From Nonomuraea candida (GTDB taxonomy: Bacteria; Actinomycetota; Actinomycetes; Streptosporangiales; Streptosporangiaceae): 64,000 nt of DNA. Positions 17,101 through 27,048 of this stretch are shown here, piece by piece (the first letter of the stretch is position 1; each line of letters starts with the position of its first letter). Below the pieces are notes generated by a model. That model did not search any database and was not told the DNA's origin. It saw only the letters and a list, made by a program, of their open reading frames with translations. The translations under genes were made by a program, and so were the position numbers. The DNA lies in contig NZ_JOAG01000027.1 of NCBI RefSeq assembly GCF_000725485.1, positions 186,001 through 250,000 of the forward strand. The letters are read 5' to 3'.

Positions 17101-18961
17101 TGAACTGGGTGCGGTAGAGCTCGGCGTAGAGCCCGCCGCGCGCCAGCAGCTCCTCGTGCCCGCCGCGCTCGGCCACGCGCCCGTCCTGCACGACCAGGAT
17201 CTCGTCGGCCTCCCTGATCGTGGACAGCCGGTGCGCGATGACCAGCGAGGTGCGCCCCTCCAGCGCCGTCTTCAGCGCCACCTGCACGGCCGCCTCGGAC
17301 TCGGAGTCGAGGTGGGCGGTGGCCTCGTCGAGCACGACCACGCGCGGCGCCTTGAGCAGCAGCCTGGCCAGCGCCAGCCGCTGCTTCTCGCCTCCGGACA
17401 GCCGGTAGCCGCGGTCGCCGACCACGGTGTCGAGCCCGTCGGGCAGGCTCTCGACCAGCTCACCGATCTGGGCCGCGCGCAGGGCCGCCCAGATCTCCTC
17501 CTCGCTCGCGCCCGGCCTGGCGTAGCGCAGGTTGGCCCCGATCGTGTCGTGGAAGAGGTGGGCGTCCTGCATGACCACGCCGACCGTCTCGCGCAGCGAG
17601 TCGAGCGTGGCGTCGCGCACGTCGAGCCCGTTGATCCGCACCGCGCCCGCGTTGACGTCGTAGAGCCGGGACACCAGCGAGGTGATCGTGGTCTTGCCCG
17701 CCCCGCTGGGCCCGACGAGCGCGATGAGCTGCCCCGGGGCGGCGGTGAACGACACGCCCTTGAGCACCGGGTAGGAGGGGCCGCTGTCCTGTCTGGCCAC
17801 GGACTCCAGCGAGGCCAGCGAGACCTCCTCGGCCGACGGGTAGCGGAAGCCGACGTCGTCGAACTCGATCGTCACCGGCCCCCCGGGCACCGGCACGGCG
17901 CCGGGCTTCTCCGCCACCATGGGCTTGAGGTCGAGGATCTCGAAGACCCGGTCGAAGCTGACCAGCGCGGTCATCACGTCCACGTGCACGTTGGACAGGG
18001 AGGTGAGGGGGCCGTACAGGCGCATCAGGAGGGCGGCCAGGGCCACCAGCGTGCCGAGCTCGAAGGCGCCGGAGACGGCCAGGACGCCGCCGATGCCGTA
18101 GACGAGGGCGGTGGCCAGCGCCGCGATCAGGCCGAGCGCGACCCGGAACACGGTGCCGTACATCGCCACGGTCACGCCCACGTCGCGCACCCTGGCCGCC
18201 CGCGCGCCGAACACCTCGGCGTCGTCCTCGGGCCGGCCGTAGAGCTTGGCGACCATGGCGCCGGCCACGTTGAAGCGCTCGGTGGTGACCGAGCTCATCT
18301 CGGCGTCGAGCTCCATCTGCTCGCGGGTCAGGACCGACATGCGGCGGCCGACGTATTTCGCGGGCACGATGAAGATCGGCAGCAGCACCAGCGCGACCAG
18401 CGTGACCTGCCACGACAGCGCCAGCATCGCGGCCAGCACCAGGACCAGGCTGACCACGTTGGAGACGACCGAGGACAGGGTGCTGGTCAGCGCGCGCTGG
18501 GCGCCGATCACGTCGGTGTTGAGCCTGCTGACCAGCGCGCCGGTCTGCGCGCGCATGAAGAACGCGACCGGCATGCGCTGCACGTGGTCGAACACCTCGG
18601 TGCGCAGGTCGTAGATCAGCCCCTCGCCGATGCGCGCGGAGAACCACCGCTGCGCCAGCGTCAGCCCGGCGTCGACCAGCGCGAGCGCGGCGATCGCGAC
18701 GGCCAGCCAGACCACCACGCCGGTGCGGCCGGGCAGGATGCCGTCGTCGATGATCGCCTTCATCAGCAGCGGGTTGGCCACCACGATCACCGCGCCGGCC
18801 ACGACGAGCAGCAGGAACGCCGTGATGTGCCGCACGTGCGGGCGGGCGTAGCCGGCGATGCGCCGCACGGTGCCGGGGCGCAGCCGCTGCTTGGTGACCG
18901 AGCCGTCGCGCCGCAGCGACATCATCATGCCTGGGCCGAAGCCGCCACCCATCATCGACAT
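17075..18961 (-). CDS. ABC exporter, fused permease and ATPase
   Basis: A 628-residue type IV ABC exporter half-transporter, expected to work as a dimer in the inner membrane. A Met/Gly-rich start (MSMMGGGFGPGMMM) is followed by six membrane helices within about 45-330 and then the ATPase: Walker A GPSGAGKTT, Q-loop VGVVMQDAHLF, signature RLSGGEKQRLALARLLL, Walker B VVVLDEATAHLDSES and the H-loop AHRLSTI. It resembles multidrug/lipid exporters (MsbA, BmrA type); the substrate is unknown. ATG 18961 has GAAGGGA at ideal spacing. The frame stays open upstream through a GC-rich repeat, but that part does not look coding. Confidence 0.92.
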   Translation of the reverse strand: MSMMGGGFGPGMMMSLRRDGSVTKQRLRPGTVRRIAGYARPHVRHITAFLLLVVAGAVIVVANPLLMKAIIDDGILPGRTGVVVWLAVAIAALALVDAGLTLAQRWFSARIGEGLIYDLRTEVFDHVQRMPVAFFMRAQTGALVSRLNTDVIGAQRALTSTLSSVVSNVVSLVLVLAAMLALSWQVTLVALVLLPIFIVPAKYVGRRMSVLTREQMELDAEMSSVTTERFNVAGAMVAKLYGRPEDDAEVFGARAARVRDVGVTVAMYGTVFRVALGLIAALATALVYGIGGVLAVSGAFELGTLVALAALLMRLYGPLTSLSNVHVDVMTALVSFDRVFEILDLKPMVAEKPGAVPVPGGPVTIEFDDVGFRYPSAEEVSLASLESVARQDSGPSYPVLKGVSFTAAPGQLIALVGPSGAGKTTITSLVSRLYDVNAGAVRINGLDVRDATLDSLRETVGVVMQDAHLFHDTIGANLRYARPGASEEEIWAALRAAQIGELVESLPDGLDTVVGDRGYRLSGGEKQRLALARLLLKAPRVVVLDEATAHLDSESEAAVQVALKTALEGRTSLVIAHRLSTIREADEILVVQDGRVAERGGHEELLARGGLYAELYRTQFSSTGSPPP

Positions 18962-19100
18962 CCGGGCAATCCCTTCTTCTCCGCGAGGACAGCGCCGCCG
19001 GGGCGCACGGGATTCCCGGCTCCGCTCACCGCGAAACTCCCCCGTCCGGAGCGGCGCCGCGTCACCCGCGCCGGTTGGCCGCGTGGCGCGCGTCCCCCGG

Positions 19101-19210
19101 CCCGAACTGCGCCGCGTGGCCCCCGGCCCGAACTGCGCCGCGTGGCGCGTGGCCCCCGGCCCGAGCTGCGCCGCGTGGCGCGTGCCCCGGGCCCGAACTG
19201 CGCCGCGTGG
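19101..19210. repeat. Imperfect 26-33 bp tandem repeat in the ABC exporter upstream region
   Basis: The 19-mer CCCGAACTGCGCCGCGTGG occurs at 19101, 19127, 19160 (one change) and 19192, with linkers of CGCGTGGCCCCCGG type. A more degenerate unit lies near 19040. These repeats fill the centre of the 427-base gap 18962-19388 between the ABC exporter and the enoyl-CoA hydratase gene. The rest of the gap is GC-rich with no recognisable gene; the exporter promoter must lie in it, but I cannot place it. Confidence 0.75.
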
Positions 19211-19388
19211 CCCGCGCCGGATGTGCTCCGGGCGCGCTCTGAGGCGGCCGCTGAGGGCCGCCGGGCGGTCACCCGACATATCCGGTCCCATCACCCCGAT
19301 ACGGGCGGCATGGCCCGTCAGGGCGCGGCGGCGGGCGGAAGGCGCTCACCACCGGCGCACGTCAGCCGGAAGGGTGTTGAGCATTCAA

Positions 19389-20204
19389 TCAGCCGAAGAG
19401 CGCCTTGATCCGCGCCGCCTGCTCGATCCCCTCGGCCCTGCTCTGCTCCTCCAGGGTGCGGCCCTGCGCGCCCTGGAGGAGCCGCTTGGTCGCCGCCGCC
19501 GCGTCCCGGTTGGTGGACAGCAGCTGCTCGACCTTTTCTCGTGTCGCTTGCTCCAGGTCGCCCCCGGCGACCACTCTCTCGGCGAGGCCGATGCGCATGG
19601 CCTCGTCGGCGTGCACGGTCCTGGCGGTCAGGCAGATGTCGATCGCCTTGGCCAGACCCACCAGCTCGACCAGGGGCTTGGTCCCCGTCAGGTCGGGCAC
19701 CAGGCCCAGTGCGGGCTCTTTCATGCAGAACGAAACGTCGTCGGCCACGATCCGCAGGTCGCAGGCGAGCGCGAGCTGGAACCCCGCGCCGATCGCGTGC
19801 CCCTGCACCGCGGCGATGGATACGATCTCCGGGCGGCGCAGCCACAGGAAGCCCGCCTGGGCCCGCCTGATGCTCTGCTCGAAACTCGCGCCGTCGCTCT
19901 TGGCCGCCGAACCGAACGAGCCCTGTCCGGGCACCCCTTCGGCTGTGAACATTCGCAGGTCGATGCCTGCCGAGAAGGACGGTCCCTCACCTTTCACGAC
20001 GACGACGCGCACCCGCTCTGGCAGGGTCTCGCCGATGCGAGCCAGCGCCGACCAGGTCGCGAACGTCTGTGCGTTGCGCTTTTCCGGCCGGTCGAGCGTG
20101 ATCGTCGCTATCTCACCGTCCACCTCGAAGCGAACTCCGCCCTCTGCCATGGCAGGGTCGTCGCCCGCGTTCCCCCCGTGCTGTCGCGCCTGCGCTTCCG
20201 CCAT
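19389..20204 (-). CDS. Enoyl-CoA hydratase/isomerase family protein
   Basis: A crotonase-fold protein of 271 residues. Seen are TITLDRPEKRNAQT, the first oxyanion segment SFSAGIDLRMF, the second oxyanion segment AVQGHAIGAGFQLALACDLRI, and the active-site region FCMKEPALGLVPDLTGTKPLVELVG. A glutamate typical of hydratases is present in KEPALGL, while the second acidic position reads D in VPDLTG, so the exact reaction is uncertain. Isomerase or other crotonase-type chemistry is possible. ATG 20204 is preceded by GGGAG. A terminator-like hairpin separates it from gbn upstream on the same strand, so it may have its own promoter. Confidence 0.88.
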   Translation of the reverse strand: MAEAQARQHGGNAGDDPAMAEGGVRFEVDGEIATITLDRPEKRNAQTFATWSALARIGETLPERVRVVVVKGEGPSFSAGIDLRMFTAEGVPGQGSFGSAAKSDGASFEQSIRRAQAGFLWLRRPEIVSIAAVQGHAIGAGFQLALACDLRIVADDVSFCMKEPALGLVPDLTGTKPLVELVGLAKAIDICLTARTVHADEAMRIGLAERVVAGGDLEQATREKVEQLLSTNRDAAAATKRLLQGAQGRTLEEQSRAEGIEQAARIKALFG

Positions 20205-20234
20205 CGCCCACTCCCGTCATCCGGAATGCTGACC

Positions 20235-20278
20235 GTCGCGCCCGAGCCTACAGAATATCGTTCTGGCCCGGGCGCGAC
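20235..20278 (-). terminator. Terminator downstream of gbn
   Basis: GTCGCGCCCG (20235-20244) pairs perfectly with CGGGCGCGAC (20269-20278), and CAGAA/TTCTG forms an inner stem around TATCG. This long hairpin lies about 50 bases beyond the gbn stop on the minus strand and just before the enoyl-CoA hydratase start. Confidence 0.65.
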
Positions 20279-20328
20279 GGCGGCTGACTAGGGACGGGCG
20301 GCTGCGGTCGCACGTTCCGAGGCGGCCG

Positions 20329-20544
20329 TCAGCGCTTGGACTTGCCTCGGGTCGCCCCGCCGCGCCCGCGCAGAGTCACACCGGACTCGCTCAGGATGCG
20401 GTGGATGAACCCGTAAGACCGACCGGTAGAAGCGGCGAGCGCGCGGATGCTTTCGCCCGCGGCGTAGCGCTTCTTGAGATCGCCGGCCAGTTTTTCCCGG
20501 TCGGCCCCGGTGACCCGGGTGCCCTTCTTCAGTGTCTCGGCCAC
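20329..20544 (-). CDS. gbn: Gbn-type small helix-turn-helix nucleoid-associated protein
   Basis: A 71-residue basic protein with a central helix-turn-helix (SIRALAASTGRSYGFIHRILSESG). From memory it is very close to Streptomyces coelicolor SCO1839, described as Gbn, a GATC-binding nucleoid-associated protein that affects development. It starts MAETLKKGTRVTGADREKL and ends GVTLRGRGGATRGKSKR. GTG 20544 is preceded by a perfect AGGAGG. It lies downstream of the ABC-F gene on the same strand, with a 113-base gap unusually rich in GATC sites. That suggests the protein binds its own promoter region. Confidence 0.85.
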   Translation of the reverse strand: MAETLKKGTRVTGADREKLAGDLKKRYAAGESIRALAASTGRSYGFIHRILSESGVTLRGRGGATRGKSKR

Positions 20545-20657
20545 GAGTACCTCCTGTAGTGCCGGACTTCCGCAGCGTTACTCCGCCATGATCAGTCATT
20601 TCAGCGGGATCGGCTACCTACTCCACGGGAAAAGATCCGTACCCACTCAAATTAAGA

Positions 20658-22256
<1,599 letters not shown>

Positions 22257-22344
22257 GGTGACCGGAACACTCCCGAGCTAGGAAACGAGGATTGGGGCGT
22301 GCGACGCCGGTCAATCGGGAGTATGCATACCGATCAGTGTAAGG

Positions 22345-22358
22345 GCCCCGGCAGGGGC
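22345..22358 (-). terminator. Possible terminator after the exo-lyase gene
   Basis: GCCCC and GGGGC form a 5-base stem around GGCA, 12-25 bases beyond the stop of the rhamnogalacturonan lyase gene. The stem is short and no U tract follows, so confidence is low. A 10-base perfect palindrome GTATGCATAC at 22321-22330 lies just beyond, in front of the ABC-F gene, and could be an operator. Confidence 0.35.
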
Positions 22359-22369
22359 GTCACCTCTCG

Positions 22370-25153
22370 TTATCGATCCTCCAGGTGCTCCCCGATCAGC
22401 GCCAGATTGTGAATGGCGGCCAGGCCGTACTGCGCGGCGTCGTTGGTGGTGACGAACACCGCCTCGCGCACCGGATGCGGCACCCGCGGCCCCTCCACCA
22501 GTGACGTCTCCCAGACCTCGCGCTCCAGCAGCGGGTTGCGGTTGAGCTGGTCGCCCTCGCCCAGGCGGAACTTGCGCCACGCCCACGCGGCCAGGCCGGC
22601 GTCGCCGGTGCGCGCCGCCGCGTACGCCGTGAGCCGGCTGTGCGCCTGGATCAGCGAGATCCCGCTCAGCCGCCGCCCCACCTCCGCCTCCTGCCGCTCC
22701 GGCGGGGCCAGGTAGAGCCGGCAGTACTCCAGCCACGCCGCCTCGAACCCGGGCACGCCCAGATCCAGCGCGATCAGCTCGGCGCAGATCTCCGGCAGGC
22801 CGAACAACGACGACAGGTGCGAGATCGAGATCTGGTCGCGGGAGGTGTCGAAGCGGCCCGACTCCAGGTCCAGCCGCGCCTCCCCGGTCAGGAAGCGGCG
22901 CGGCAGGGCGGCGATGCCGGCCATCGTGCCCAGCAGCCGGTCCCTGGCCCGCTCGTCCCCGTGCCGCTCCCATCTGGTCAGCCAGGCCGCCGCGAGCGAG
23001 CCCCAGTCGGTGCCGAGCCCGACCGACAGCGCCGACGGGTCGGGCGTGTAGACGTCCTCGCGCACCTTGCGCAGCGGATCGACGGCCAGGAACGTCTCCT
23101 CGGGGACGCTGAGCTCGTCCATCAGGTCGCCGGTGCGCTCGTCGGCGGTCAGGTAGTAGTAGAAGCGCCGGTAGGCGGCGTTGGAGATGCGCAGCTGCTT
23201 GCAGCTGCAGCCCCAGTGCTGCACGTTGTGCCGGCTGCCCAGCCCCTTCCACGGGCCCAGGTGATAGACGTCCACCTCGCCGGTGTGGCGGGTCATGGCC
23301 TCGGCGAAGCGGAAGACGTCGGCCCGGCCCGTGCGCAGGAACTGCAGCCACAACCACAGGTCGGGCGACAGCTCCGAGTTGTCCCAGGCGTAGCCGCCGA
23401 CGTCGTAGCGCCAGGTGTGGCGGTCGGCGTCGTAGGTGTGCATGACGTCGCCGTAGTCCCAGAAGCCGTACCAGCGGCGCTGCTCGCGCTCGCGGACGTA
23501 CAGGTCGAACAGGAAGTCCAGCCGCTCCTCGATCTCGGCGCGCGCGGGCGTGGAGCGGTCGGGCAGGCCCCAGACGCCGAACACGCCGGCCGCGCGCACC
23601 CGCTCCGGGCTCGCGACCAGCAGCCCCGGCTCGTTCATGGCGGCGGCGTGCGCGGCCAGCTCGTGCGCGGCGGGCGTGGCGTCGTGCACGCGCAGGCTCA
23701 GCTCGTGCGTACGGGCGATGCCGCGCGGGTCGCCGAACCCCGGCTCGTAGTCCTCATAGGTGATCTCCAGGCCCTCCAGCTGCTCGGCGAAGGTGTCCTG
23801 GCCCAGGCCGTCATGGTAGAAGCGCAGATCCATGGCGGGCGCGGACGGCGACCACAACCAGACGGTCGCCGTGGCCAGGCCGGTGGCGGCGTTCCTGACG
23901 TCCAGGCGGGTGGGGTGCAGCCGCCAGAAGTCGCGCAGCCCGAAGCCGAGGCCGCCGCTGACGCCGCCGACGTAGCCGTACCCCTGGGAGCGGGCGCCGG
24001 CCGGGATCGTCACCCAGGCGTGGCCCTCCTTGGTGCGCTTGCGCAGCGTGTAGCCGTCGGCGGAGCCCTGGTCGAGCGTGTAGTCGTTCCAGGTGGGGAC
24101 GAGGTGCAGGCGGCGGGCGACCTCGGGGGCGAGCGCGCCCGCCGGGCGGCCCTCGACCTGGGCGCGGCGCGCGGCCGCGCCGGGGTCGAGGCGCAGGCCG
24201 GTCAGCCCGCGCACGGCCTCGGTGAGGAAGCCCTCGCTCCCGGCCAGGCGGACGTGCCGGTCGTGCGGCTCGTCGCGCATCACCACGTCGGCGCGCAGGC
24301 CCAGCCCGGCCAGGAAGTCGCGCCCGGGGTCGCCGTCCCAGACGAAGGTGTGCAGCAGGCGCACGTGCTCGGCGCCGGCGTGGAAGTACAGCCGCACGGT
24401 GAACGGCAGCCAGTCGCCGTGCCGGCCCTCCAGCCTGACCACGGCCCGCACGGGGCCGTCCTGCTCGACCGTGACGCTGTCGACCACGCCCGCGCGCCGC
24501 TCGCGGGCCGGGTGCCCGCCCTCGTCGGGGGTGGGCTCCGGCTGGCGGAGGCTGACCAGGCGCACGTCCCTGACGATCTCGCGGCCGCCGCGCGCGATCG
24601 AGCGGGCGACCGTGCCGCCGCCGATCCGCCAGGTGACCACGCCCGTGTCCACCACCAGGTCGCCGCCCTGGCGGGCCACGGTGACGGCGGCGGGCGCGAG
24701 GGGCACGGGGGGTACGGCGGCCTCGCGGCCGGGTTGGAGCCGGTACGCCGTGGCGGGCGGCCCGGCGCCGATGGCGTGGGCCGACCACTTGACCGAGCCG
24801 TCCGGCCAGGTCGCGGTGACCCAGCTCTGCACCGGCACCGGCCGGCCGGCGGCGTCGGTGAGCGCGAACGGCGTGCCGCGCGCCACCGTGCCGCGCGGCC
24901 ACGGGACTCCCCAGGTCGCCCCCTGCTCCCCCGGCCGGTCCAGCCAGGTCAGCTCGGTGACGCCGGGCTCCTCCGGCCGGTCCGGCGAGTCAGGCACGGC
25001 GGTCGAGCCGGGCGCGGCGGTCGAGCCGGGCGCGGCGGTCGAGCCGGGCGCGGCGGTCGAGCCGGGCGTGGCTGGCGGGGTCACGTCCGGCTCCTCCGGC
25101 CGGTCCGGCGGGGGCGGCGCGGTCACGTCCGGCTCCTTCGGTCGGCGGGTCAC
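22370..25153 (-). CDS. Exo-rhamnogalacturonan lyase family protein (PcRGLX/YetA-like)
   Basis: A 927-residue protein of the PcRGLX/YetA-like family (PL26 type), which releases unsaturated galacturonosyl-rhamnose from rhamnogalacturonan I chains. Family-like segments are GVPWPRGTVARGTPFAL near the start, TGVVTWRIGGGTVARSI, DGPVRAVVRLEGRHGDWL, YGFWDYGDVMHTYD, GGYAWDNSELSPDLWLWLQFLRTGR, and HWGCSCKQLRISNAAYRRFYYYLT. No signal peptide is seen, which fits cytoplasmic processing of imported oligosaccharides. The GTG at 25153 overlaps the permease stop (GTGA); a GTG at 25126 has a better ribosome site (AAGGAG). The first 60 or so residues are Pro-rich and contain STAAPG repeats. It is the last gene of the pectin operon. 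Confidence 0.85.
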   Translation of the reverse strand: MTRRPKEPDVTAPPPPDRPEEPDVTPPATPGSTAAPGSTAAPGSTAAPGSTAVPDSPDRPEEPGVTELTWLDRPGEQGATWGVPWPRGTVARGTPFALTDAAGRPVPVQSWVTATWPDGSVKWSAHAIGAGPPATAYRLQPGREAAVPPVPLAPAAVTVARQGGDLVVDTGVVTWRIGGGTVARSIARGGREIVRDVRLVSLRQPEPTPDEGGHPARERRAGVVDSVTVEQDGPVRAVVRLEGRHGDWLPFTVRLYFHAGAEHVRLLHTFVWDGDPGRDFLAGLGLRADVVMRDEPHDRHVRLAGSEGFLTEAVRGLTGLRLDPGAAARRAQVEGRPAGALAPEVARRLHLVPTWNDYTLDQGSADGYTLRKRTKEGHAWVTIPAGARSQGYGYVGGVSGGLGFGLRDFWRLHPTRLDVRNAATGLATATVWLWSPSAPAMDLRFYHDGLGQDTFAEQLEGLEITYEDYEPGFGDPRGIARTHELSLRVHDATPAAHELAAHAAAMNEPGLLVASPERVRAAGVFGVWGLPDRSTPARAEIEERLDFLFDLYVREREQRRWYGFWDYGDVMHTYDADRHTWRYDVGGYAWDNSELSPDLWLWLQFLRTGRADVFRFAEAMTRHTGEVDVYHLGPWKGLGSRHNVQHWGCSCKQLRISNAAYRRFYYYLTADERTGDLMDELSVPEETFLAVDPLRKVREDVYTPDPSALSVGLGTDWGSLAAAWLTRWERHGDERARDRLLGTMAGIAALPRRFLTGEARLDLESGRFDTSRDQISISHLSSLFGLPEICAELIALDLGVPGFEAAWLEYCRLYLAPPERQEAEVGRRLSGISLIQAHSRLTAYAAARTGDAGLAAWAWRKFRLGEGDQLNRNPLLEREVWETSLVEGPRVPHPVREAVFVTTNDAAQYGLAAIHNLALIGEHLEDR
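25002..25073. repeat. 18-bp tandem repeat in the exo-lyase N-terminus
   Basis: Four 18-base units of GTCGAGCCGGGCGCGGCG lie back to back, the last with two changes, encoding S-T-A-A-P-G repeats in frame. A 22-base sequence starting GGCTCCTCCGGCC flanks the array at 24967 and again at 25087, encoding a repeated R-P-E-E-P-(D/G)-V-T. The N-terminal extension thus seems to have grown by local duplication. Confidence 0.85.
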
Positions 25154-26025
25154 TCCTTGACCGATCCGATCAGCACGCCCTTGACGAAGTGCTTCTGCAG
25201 GAACGGGTAGAAGCAGAGGATGGGCAGCGTGGCGATGACCACGACGGCGAACTTCAGCCCCTGGGTGGGGAAGAACACCGTCTCCAGGGCCGACAGCGCG
25301 TTCTGCGCGTCCGCGCCGGTGAGCTGGCGCACCAGCACCTGCAGCGTCCACTTGCTGGAGTCGTCGATGTAGAGCAGCGGCGACATGTAGTCGTTCCAGA
25401 TGCCCACGGCGTAGAACAGCGAGAACGTCGCGATGATCGGCTTGGACAGCGGCAGCACGATCTTGAAGAAGACGCCCATCTCCGTGCAGCCGTCGATGCG
25501 CGCCGCCTCCTCCAGCGCCTCGGGCAGCTCCTGGAAGAAGCTCTTGACGATGATCAGGTAGAACGGGTTGATCGCGAGCGGCAGGATCAGCGCCCAGTAG
25601 CTGTTGAGCAGCCCCAGGTCCCGCACCACGAGGTAGGTGGGGATGATGCCGCCGCTGAACACCACCGTGAAGATCACCAGGTTGAGCGCCAGGGTGCGGC
25701 CCGGCAGGTACCTCTTGGCCAGCGGGTAGGCCATCGTGAGGGTGAGCGCGACCTGGACGACGGTGCCGACGAGCGTCACCCCGATGGTCGTGAGCAGCGC
25801 CCTGACGAACACGTCGGTGGCGAAGATGTACTCGTAGGTGCTGGTGACGAACTTCTCCGGCCACAGGAAGAACGTCCGCGAGGCGATCTCCGACTCCGAG
25901 GCGAACGACCCGGCCAGCACGTACAGCAGCGGCAGGAGCGTGATCAGTCCCAGCCCGACGAGCACGGCGATGTTGACCGCGTCGAAGACGCGGCTGCCCA
26001 CAGAGCGGTATTGGTTGACGGACAT
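25150..26025 (-). CDS. Carbohydrate ABC transporter permease (YtcP/LplC-type)
   Basis: A 291-residue inner-membrane permease with about six helices, paired with the permease at 26033-26998. The cytoplasmic EAA loop that contacts the ATPase is seen as ELPEALEEAARIDGCTEMGVFFKIVLPLSKP (about 165-195). The subfamily with long solute-binding lipoproteins and DUF624 partners commonly imports pectin or other plant oligosaccharides; by context the substrate is unsaturated rhamnogalacturonan fragments. No ATPase gene is in the locus, so a shared MsiK-type ATPase encoded elsewhere is likely. It starts 7 bases after the previous gene, and its stop overlaps the lyase start. Confidence 0.92.
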   Translation of the reverse strand: MSVNQYRSVGSRVFDAVNIAVLVGLGLITLLPLLYVLAGSFASESEIASRTFFLWPEKFVTSTYEYIFATDVFVRALLTTIGVTLVGTVVQVALTLTMAYPLAKRYLPGRTLALNLVIFTVVFSGGIIPTYLVVRDLGLLNSYWALILPLAINPFYLIIVKSFFQELPEALEEAARIDGCTEMGVFFKIVLPLSKPIIATFSLFYAVGIWNDYMSPLLYIDDSSKWTLQVLVRQLTGADAQNALSALETVFFPTQGLKFAVVVIATLPILCFYPFLQKHFVKGVLIGSVKE

Positions 26026-26032
26026 GGCGCTC

Positions 26033-26998
26033 CTAGAACAGGCCGTTCTGGCCGAGGCGCTTGGCCAGCCAGTTCGAGCCGAAGATCAGCAGGACTCCCG
26101 CCACGCCCTTGAACAGGCCGACGGCGGTGGCGTAACTGAACGCGCCCTGGTTGATGCCGACGTAGTAGACGAAGGTGTCGAAGACGTCGGCGGTGCTGCG
26201 GTTCAGGTTGTTGGTCATGAGCCAGATCTGCTCGAAGCTCATGTCGAGCAGGTTGCCGGACATGAGGATGGCCATGACGACGATCGTGGGGCGGATCGCC
26301 GGGAGGGTGACGTGCCACAGCTGCCGCAGGCGGCCGGCGCCGTCCATCCTGGCCGCCTCGTACAGGTCCTGGTTGACCCCGGCCAGCGCCGCGAGGTAGA
26401 TGATCGTGGTCCACCCGGTGGTCTTCCACAACGTCTGCAGGATGATGATCGGCCGGAACCACTCCGGCTGCGCCACGTAGTCGACCTTCGTCCCGCCCAG
26501 GAACTCGTGCACCCAGCCGGCCAGCACGCCGTAGTCGACGGAGAACAGGATGTACGTCAGCGACGCGACGATCGTCCAGGACAGGAAGTGCGGGATGTAG
26601 ATCAGCGACTGCACCGAGCGCTTGACGATGTTGATCCGCAGCTCGTTCAGCATCAGCGCGACGATGATCGGCGCGGGGAAGACGAAGACGATGTTCAGCA
26701 GCGCCAGGAACAGCGTGTTGTACATCAGGCGGTTGAAGTCGGGACCGGTGAACAGGTCCACGAAGTGCTTGAAGCCCACCCACTCGCTGCCGTTGTAGCC
26801 CAGGAACGGCACGAAGTCCTGGAAGGCGATCTGCAGGCCGCGCATGGGGACGTACTTGAAGACGAGGAAGTACGCCAGCCCGGGGATGAGCATCAGGTAC
26901 AGCCAGCGATAGCGCCACAGGGCGCGGGCGGCCCTGCCGGGCTCGCGCCGGGGCGCCTTGGCCGCTCTGACCGGTGGCGACGCCAGGTCGGTGGCCAC
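26033..26998 (-). CDS. Carbohydrate ABC transporter permease (YteP/LplB-type)
   Basis: A 321-residue permease with about six membrane helices, first at WLYLMLIPGLAYFLVFKYVPM. The hallmark FKYVPMRGLQIAFQDF segment of the LplB/YteP subfamily is present, as is the EAA loop GVNQDLYEAARMDGAGRLRQLWHVTLPAIRP. It forms the heterodimeric channel with the downstream permease and receives oligosaccharide from the lipoprotein at 27049-28608. GTG 26998 follows AAGGAGG at ideal spacing. A perfect hairpin lies between the lipoprotein stop and this start, which could lower permease expression relative to the binding protein. Confidence 0.92.
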   Translation of the reverse strand: MATDLASPPVRAAKAPRREPGRAARALWRYRWLYLMLIPGLAYFLVFKYVPMRGLQIAFQDFVPFLGYNGSEWVGFKHFVDLFTGPDFNRLMYNTLFLALLNIVFVFPAPIIVALMLNELRINIVKRSVQSLIYIPHFLSWTIVASLTYILFSVDYGVLAGWVHEFLGGTKVDYVAQPEWFRPIIILQTLWKTTGWTTIIYLAALAGVNQDLYEAARMDGAGRLRQLWHVTLPAIRPTIVVMAILMSGNLLDMSFEQIWLMTNNLNRSTADVFDTFVYYVGINQGAFSYATAVGLFKGVAGVLLIFGSNWLAKRLGQNGLF

Positions 26999-27015
26999 TC
27001 GGCCTCCTTTCTCGT

Positions 27016-27040
27016 GGAGGGGCCCGGCCCGGGCCCCTCC
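27016..27040 (-). terminator. Intercistronic hairpin between binding protein and permease genes
   Basis: An 11-base perfect stem (GGAGGGGCCCG / CGGGCCCCTCC) with a 3-base loop fills the 50-base gap between the solute-binding lipoprotein and the first permease. Such hairpins in sugar-import operons usually act as partial terminators or 3' stabilisers, giving more binding protein than permease. That role is inferred. Confidence 0.65.
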
Positions 27041-27048
27041 GCCTCACA

